Made by a program: the position numbers and the translations under genes | Notes under the pieces: generated by a model | What the model was told of the DNA's origin: nothing | Seen by the model: the letters and a program-made list of their open reading frames with translations, nothing else | Database searches by the model: none | In this document: piece by piece, positions 60,893-64,000 of the stretch | Numbering within the stretch: the first letter of the stretch is position 1 | How the letters are laid out: each line of letters starts with the position of its first letter | NCBI GenBank assembly: GCA_963712995.1 | Contig: CAVQKH010000030.1 | Coordinates: forward strand, 124,001 to 188,000 | Direction of reading: 5' to 3' | From: GCA-003244245 sp963712995 | GTDB lineage: Bacteria; Actinomycetota; Actinomycetes; Mycobacteriales; Pseudonocardiaceae | Length of the DNA stretch: 64,000 bases

Positions 60893-61587
60893 CCCTCGCC
60901 TTCCAGGATCGACTCCATGGCGTTCGGGAACTTCGTTGACCCAGGAGTCCAATTGCCCTCCAGATGACGTTCCTCCAGCTCCTGGGCGTGCACCGCGAAT
61001 ATGTGAGCCGTCGCCTTCTCCGGGCTCATCAACAACCCTCGGTTCACTTGCAGCACCCGCAGCAGTGTCCGATTGTTCGGAATGATCGTGTCGTTCACGT
61101 GCCGACGCCACTGCTCAGCACGAGTGTCGTCGAACACCTCGTCGAGCGGCCCATACAGGTCGAATACAGCCCGGTTGGCACCCAAGAGCCTCTCGACGAA
61201 CTCCCGTGCCTGCGACCTCGAGGTGAACACCGGCGTCCCATGGGCAACCGCACGCGCCTCCTGGCTACGCTGCTTCCACCCGCGCAACACCTCAGCCGGA
61301 TACTCCTCAGTCGCTTTGTCGACCACCGTGTGACACGTCGGACACAACACGACCACGTTCTCCGGCAGCGCACGTTCACCTTCCGTCAGCTCCGGCCCCT
61401 CGTCGGCCCGCGGACCCTCCATACTCGCTGGAATGACATGCGCCAACTCGCCGATGTGCTTGCGATACACGAAGCCGTGCAGGTCGGCGCGGCACTCCGG
61501 GTTCTGACAGTGCCCACCAGACTCTGACCACAGCCAGTCCTTCGCCGACTGGGATAGCCCCTCACGCTTTGTTGACTTCGCAACCAC
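60889..61587 (-). CDS. HNH endonuclease-domain protein
   Basis: 232 residues, GTG start with AGGAGG upstream. HNH fold: C27xxxxC32 (CQNPEC), GELAHVIPAS with His50, N77 and CPTCH at 82-86. The C-terminal half (NRTLLRVLQVNRGLLMSPEKATAHIF, FPNAMESIL) is an unknown conserved-looking helical domain. It leads an operon of HNH, unknown and NTase genes, which suits an anti-phage or TA role. Stop overlaps next start. Confidence 0.82.
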   Translation of the reverse strand: MVAKSTKREGLSQSAKDWLWSESGGHCQNPECRADLHGFVYRKHIGELAHVIPASMEGPRADEGPELTEGERALPENVVVLCPTCHTVVDKATEEYPAEVLRGWKQRSQEARAVAHGTPVFTSRSQAREFVERLLGANRAVFDLYGPLDEVFDDTRAEQWRRHVNDTIIPNNRTLLRVLQVNRGLLMSPEKATAHIFAVHAQELEERHLEGNWTPGSTKFPNAMESILEGEG

Positions 61588-62211
61588 GACACCTGCCTCC
61601 TCGGTGGCACCGTCAACTTACCCGGACACAGTCGCCGAGCACTTGCTCGCTCACGGGCTCGGGCCAGCACCACACAGCGTCGGTAGTACCGCTGCGACGG
61701 CCAGCAGGAAAGAGCTGCACCCTTCCGGAGGTGAACGCAATTGTAAGTCACGGGTCCGCCAGCAGCCGTGTCAGCAAGGACCGCCAGCTCCAGAACACCA
61801 GTACATACGGAACCGCAGACGCTCCGAAGCGCTGGCATCGCGCTCGCGCTCGGGGCCGATCCATGCCCAGAGCCCTATCAGACACGTGAACGCATACAGA
61901 TCCGTGCGGATGAAATCAGCAGCTCAGGGCATCTTTGAGGGGCACCAGTGATGCGGGTTTGCTTCCTCCCGGCGGCAACACCCTGCGCCCGTCATCGCCA
62001 CACTTCTGGCGCAGTGTCCTGACATCACTGGTCGTGAGATCCGTTACGGGACGAACCACAGGGCTCGGGACGCTACCTCGTGATGGGCCGCGACTGGTGA
62101 CGGGCGGAGCCGGGTGGCAGGCGAGATCTTGACCGGGCTCGGCGGATCGCGGCGTAGGCGGGTTACGCTGGGGTTCGCTGGCCGGGCCGGCGAGGAGGAG
62201 GTGCGTGGCGG
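61588..62211. other. Gene-free stretch before tatB
   Basis: About 620 bases. Several frames are open, but none has a ribosome-binding site or known family. It marks the right-hand end of the island; the tatB promoter should lie near its end. Confidence 0.35.
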
Positions 62212-62640
62212 ATGTTCAACATCGGCTGGGGGGAGTTCCTGGTCCTGGTCGTCCTCGGGCTGTTGATCCTGGGCCCGGAACGTCTGCCGGAAGCGGCGTC
62301 CTGGCTGGGCCGCACGGTACGCCAAATCCGGGAGTACGCCCAAGGTGCCCGTGACCAGCTGCGCTCGGAGGTCGGCCCGGCGTTCGACGAGTTCCGGGAG
62401 CCGCTGGAGGAATTGCGGGGGCTACGCGGCTTCAATCGGCGTGGGTTCAGCCCGCGTGGGTTCAACCCGCGCAGCGCGTTGAGCCGCCAGCTCTTCGACG
62501 ACTACGACAGTGACCCTTTCGATCCGTTCGGGGATGTGTTCAAGCCCAACGGCTACACCTCGCCCATCGGCCGGGGCATCCCGGTCACCCGGCCGTTGCT
62601 GCCGGGCGAGCGCGCACCGTTCGACCCCGACGCGACCTGA
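62212..62640 (+). CDS. tatB: Sec-independent translocase subunit TatB
   Basis: 142 residues. N-terminal MFNIGWGEFLVLVVLGLLILGPERLPE is the TatA/B TM helix with the Gly-Pro hinge, then an amphipathic helix. It binds twin-arginine signal peptides with TatC. The C-terminus has a repeated GFxxRGF segment (RGFNRRGFSPRGFNPR). Convergent with mrp. Confidence 0.92.
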   Translation: MFNIGWGEFLVLVVLGLLILGPERLPEAASWLGRTVRQIREYAQGARDQLRSEVGPAFDEFREPLEELRGLRGFNRRGFSPRGFNPRSALSRQLFDDYDSDPFDPFGDVFKPNGYTSPIGRGIPVTRPLLPGERAPFDPDAT

Positions 62641-62647
62641 GCGGGCG

Positions 62648-63802
62648 CTATCTCGAGCTGGGGCTCACCGAGAGCAGTCGCCCGGCCAGGCCACGCGAGC
62701 GGGTCGCGAGCCGGTCGGCGATCCCGCGCAGCACCACCGCGGCCGGTGAGGTGGGATCGGTGAGCACCAGCGGGGTGCCGGTGTCACCGGTCTCGCGTAG
62801 CCGCGGATCCAGCGGCACCTGACCCAGCAACGGCACGTCGCTGCCCAATGCGCGGGTCAGCGTCTCGGCGACCTGCTGGCCCCCGCCGGAGCCGAACAGG
62901 TGGTTGCGCGAGCCGTCCGGCATCTCCAGCCAGGACATGTTCTCCACCACACCGATCAGTCGCTGGCGGGTCTGCAGGGCGATCGACCCGGCCCGCTGCG
63001 CCACCTCGGCGGCGGCTCGCTGCGGGGTGGTGATCACGAGGATCTCGGCGTTGGGGATCAGCTGCGCCACCGAGATGGCGATGTCCCCGGTGCCCGGTGG
63101 CAGGTCGAGCAGCAGCACGTCGAGATCGCCCCAGAACACGTCGGCGAGGAACTGCTGCAGCGCGCGGTGCAGCATCGGCCCCCGCCACACCACGGGGGTG
63201 TTGTCCTTGGTGAACATGCCGATCGAGATCACCTTCACCCCGTGCGCCACTGGCGGCATGATCATTTTTTCGACCTGGGTGGGCCGCGCTGTCGTGCCGA
63301 GCATGCCCGGCACCGAGTGGCCATAGATATCGGCGTCGACCACCCCGACCGACAACCCCCGGTCGGCCATCGCTGCGGCCAGGTTCACCGTCACCGAGGA
63401 CTTGCCCACCCCGCCCTTGCCGGAGGCTACGCAGTACACCCGGGTCAGTGATCCCGGTTCGGCGAACGGGATCCGTGGCTCTTCGGCCGTGCCGCGCAGT
63501 TGGTGGCGCAACGCGGTGCGCTGGGCGTCACTCATCACGTCGAGCTCCACCTGTACGTCCCGCACACCGGGCACGGCGTGGACAGCCTTGGTGACCCGGG
63601 AGGTGATGGTGTCGCGCATGGGGCAGCCTGCGATGGTCAGCCACACCGCTACCTGCACGGTTCCCTCGGGCGTCACGGTCACGTCCTTGACCATGCCCAG
63701 CTCGGTGATCGGCCGGTTGATCTCGGGGTCGTGCACCCCGTCGAGCGCAGAACGGATTGCGTCGATGGTCGGGGTGGTCTGGGTGGAGGCCACGGGTGGC
63801 AC
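62648..63802 (-). CDS. mrp: Mrp/ApbC-type P-loop Fe-S carrier ATPase
   Basis: 384 residues: an N-terminal DUF59/MIP18 domain (IRSALDGVHDPEINRPITELGMVKDV), then a P-loop NTPase with the deviant Walker A GKGGVGKSS, and LDLPPGTGDIA. It carries or inserts Fe-S clusters. GTG 63802; GTG 63793 is an alternative. Neighbour of tatB as in mycobacteria. Confidence 0.93.
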   Translation of the reverse strand: MPPVASTQTTPTIDAIRSALDGVHDPEINRPITELGMVKDVTVTPEGTVQVAVWLTIAGCPMRDTITSRVTKAVHAVPGVRDVQVELDVMSDAQRTALRHQLRGTAEEPRIPFAEPGSLTRVYCVASGKGGVGKSSVTVNLAAAMADRGLSVGVVDADIYGHSVPGMLGTTARPTQVEKMIMPPVAHGVKVISIGMFTKDNTPVVWRGPMLHRALQQFLADVFWGDLDVLLLDLPPGTGDIAISVAQLIPNAEILVITTPQRAAAEVAQRAGSIALQTRQRLIGVVENMSWLEMPDGSRNHLFGSGGGQQVAETLTRALGSDVPLLGQVPLDPRLRETGDTGTPLVLTDPTSPAAVVLRGIADRLATRSRGLAGRLLSVSPSSR

Positions 63803-63863
63803 CGACCTTCCAATTGAGTGTGAGATCCGTATCCCATGCTAGGCGCTGCGTCCGGGGAGCCGG

Positions 63864-64000
63864 TCAGCCCCGCTTGCCCCGACGGGTACCGGCGGCGCGA
63901 TCCGCGGCCGGCCGCTCCGTTGCCGCCGGCTCCCTGTGCTCGGTGAGCCGGACGAGCTCGGAGCGCAGAAAGTCCCGGGTCACCACTTCGCCCACGGCCA
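63864..64000 (-). CDS. DUF1003-like protein, 3' end
   Basis: Last 44 or so codons on the minus strand, running off the window. The read part is AVGEVVTRDFLRSELVRLTEHR followed by a basic low-complexity tail ending RRGKRG. It resembles the C-terminus of actinobacterial DUF1003 membrane proteins, which often lie beside mrp, but the evidence is short. Confidence 0.55.
   Translation of the reverse strand, partial: AVGEVVTRDFLRSELVRLTEHREPAATERPAADRAAGTRRGKRG

Noticed and set aside
61604..61951. 115-residue frame before tatB
   Set aside because: Low-complexity Arg/Ser/Pro content, no ribosome-binding site and no family seen.
1..64000. tRNA, rRNA or CRISPR arrays
   Set aside because: No tRNA TPsiC-like stem pattern, rRNA block or regularly spaced repeats were seen by eye. 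A tRNAscan or CRISPR search would settle it.

Overview
This is a high-GC actinobacterial chromosome segment, most likely from a Pseudonocardiaceae-type actinomycete. Two things point there. First, the core gene order matches Mycobacterium tuberculosis: mnmA / metE-like / ligA recalls the Rv3014c-Rv3024c area, and dapD-dapE-LOG-folP2-gpgS-tag-DUF3117-glgM-glgC-OMT-sigE-rseA-htrA-tatB-mrp recalls Rv1201c-Rv1229c. Second, there are several XRE(DUF5753)/DUF397 regulator pairs. The genus cannot be fixed from sequence alone. No rRNA, tRNA or CRISPR array was seen.

Layout. 0-6.6 kb: 3' end of mnmA, two tandem paralogous short-peptide genes of unknown function, a MetE-like protein, a double GNAT, cspA, ligA and a small coupled ORF. 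6.6-10.9 kb: GNAT/XRE pair, two small actinomycete proteins and a repeat-bearing non-coding stretch. 10.9-16.5 kb: a complete oligopeptide ABC operon on the minus strand, with a fused DppD-DppF ATPase carrying an in-frame palindromic element and a frameshifted DppB. 16.7-18.5 kb and 26.8-30.8 kb: a second peptide ABC system. Its binding protein is separated from dppBCDF by an 8.3-kb accessory island (18.5-26.8 kb). That island holds a GntR regulator, an unusual operon (UDP-glucuronate-decarboxylase-like enzyme, MoaD-like sulfur carrier, formylglycine-generating-enzyme fold protein without the catalytic cysteines, 4-epimerase-like enzyme), a nonsense-disrupted XRE gene and a decayed TIR-STAND-WD40 gene.

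30.8-42 kb is mostly housekeeping: ferredoxin, dapC/dapD/dapE (succinylase branch of diaminopimelate/lysine synthesis), CHAD protein, LOG protein, folP2 (strikingly AT-rich), gpgS, tag and leucyl aminopeptidase. 42-47.1 kb is a glycan locus: epimerase, a two-domain glycosyltransferase, a GtrA flippase and UDP-sulfoquinovose synthase. Together these suggest lipid-linked transfer of an unusual sugar outside the membrane. 47-54.7 kb holds glycogen genes (glgM, glgC), methyltransferases and the sigE-rseA-htrA envelope-stress module.

54.7-62.2 kb is an accessory island inserted between htrA and tatB, which are neighbours in mycobacteria. It holds two RelE-type toxin-antitoxin pairs, a third TA-like pair, a tandem duplication of an XRE regulator, and an HNH-nuclease / unknown (frameshifted) / nucleotidyltransferase operon. 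The window ends with tatB, mrp and the 3' end of a DUF1003-like gene.
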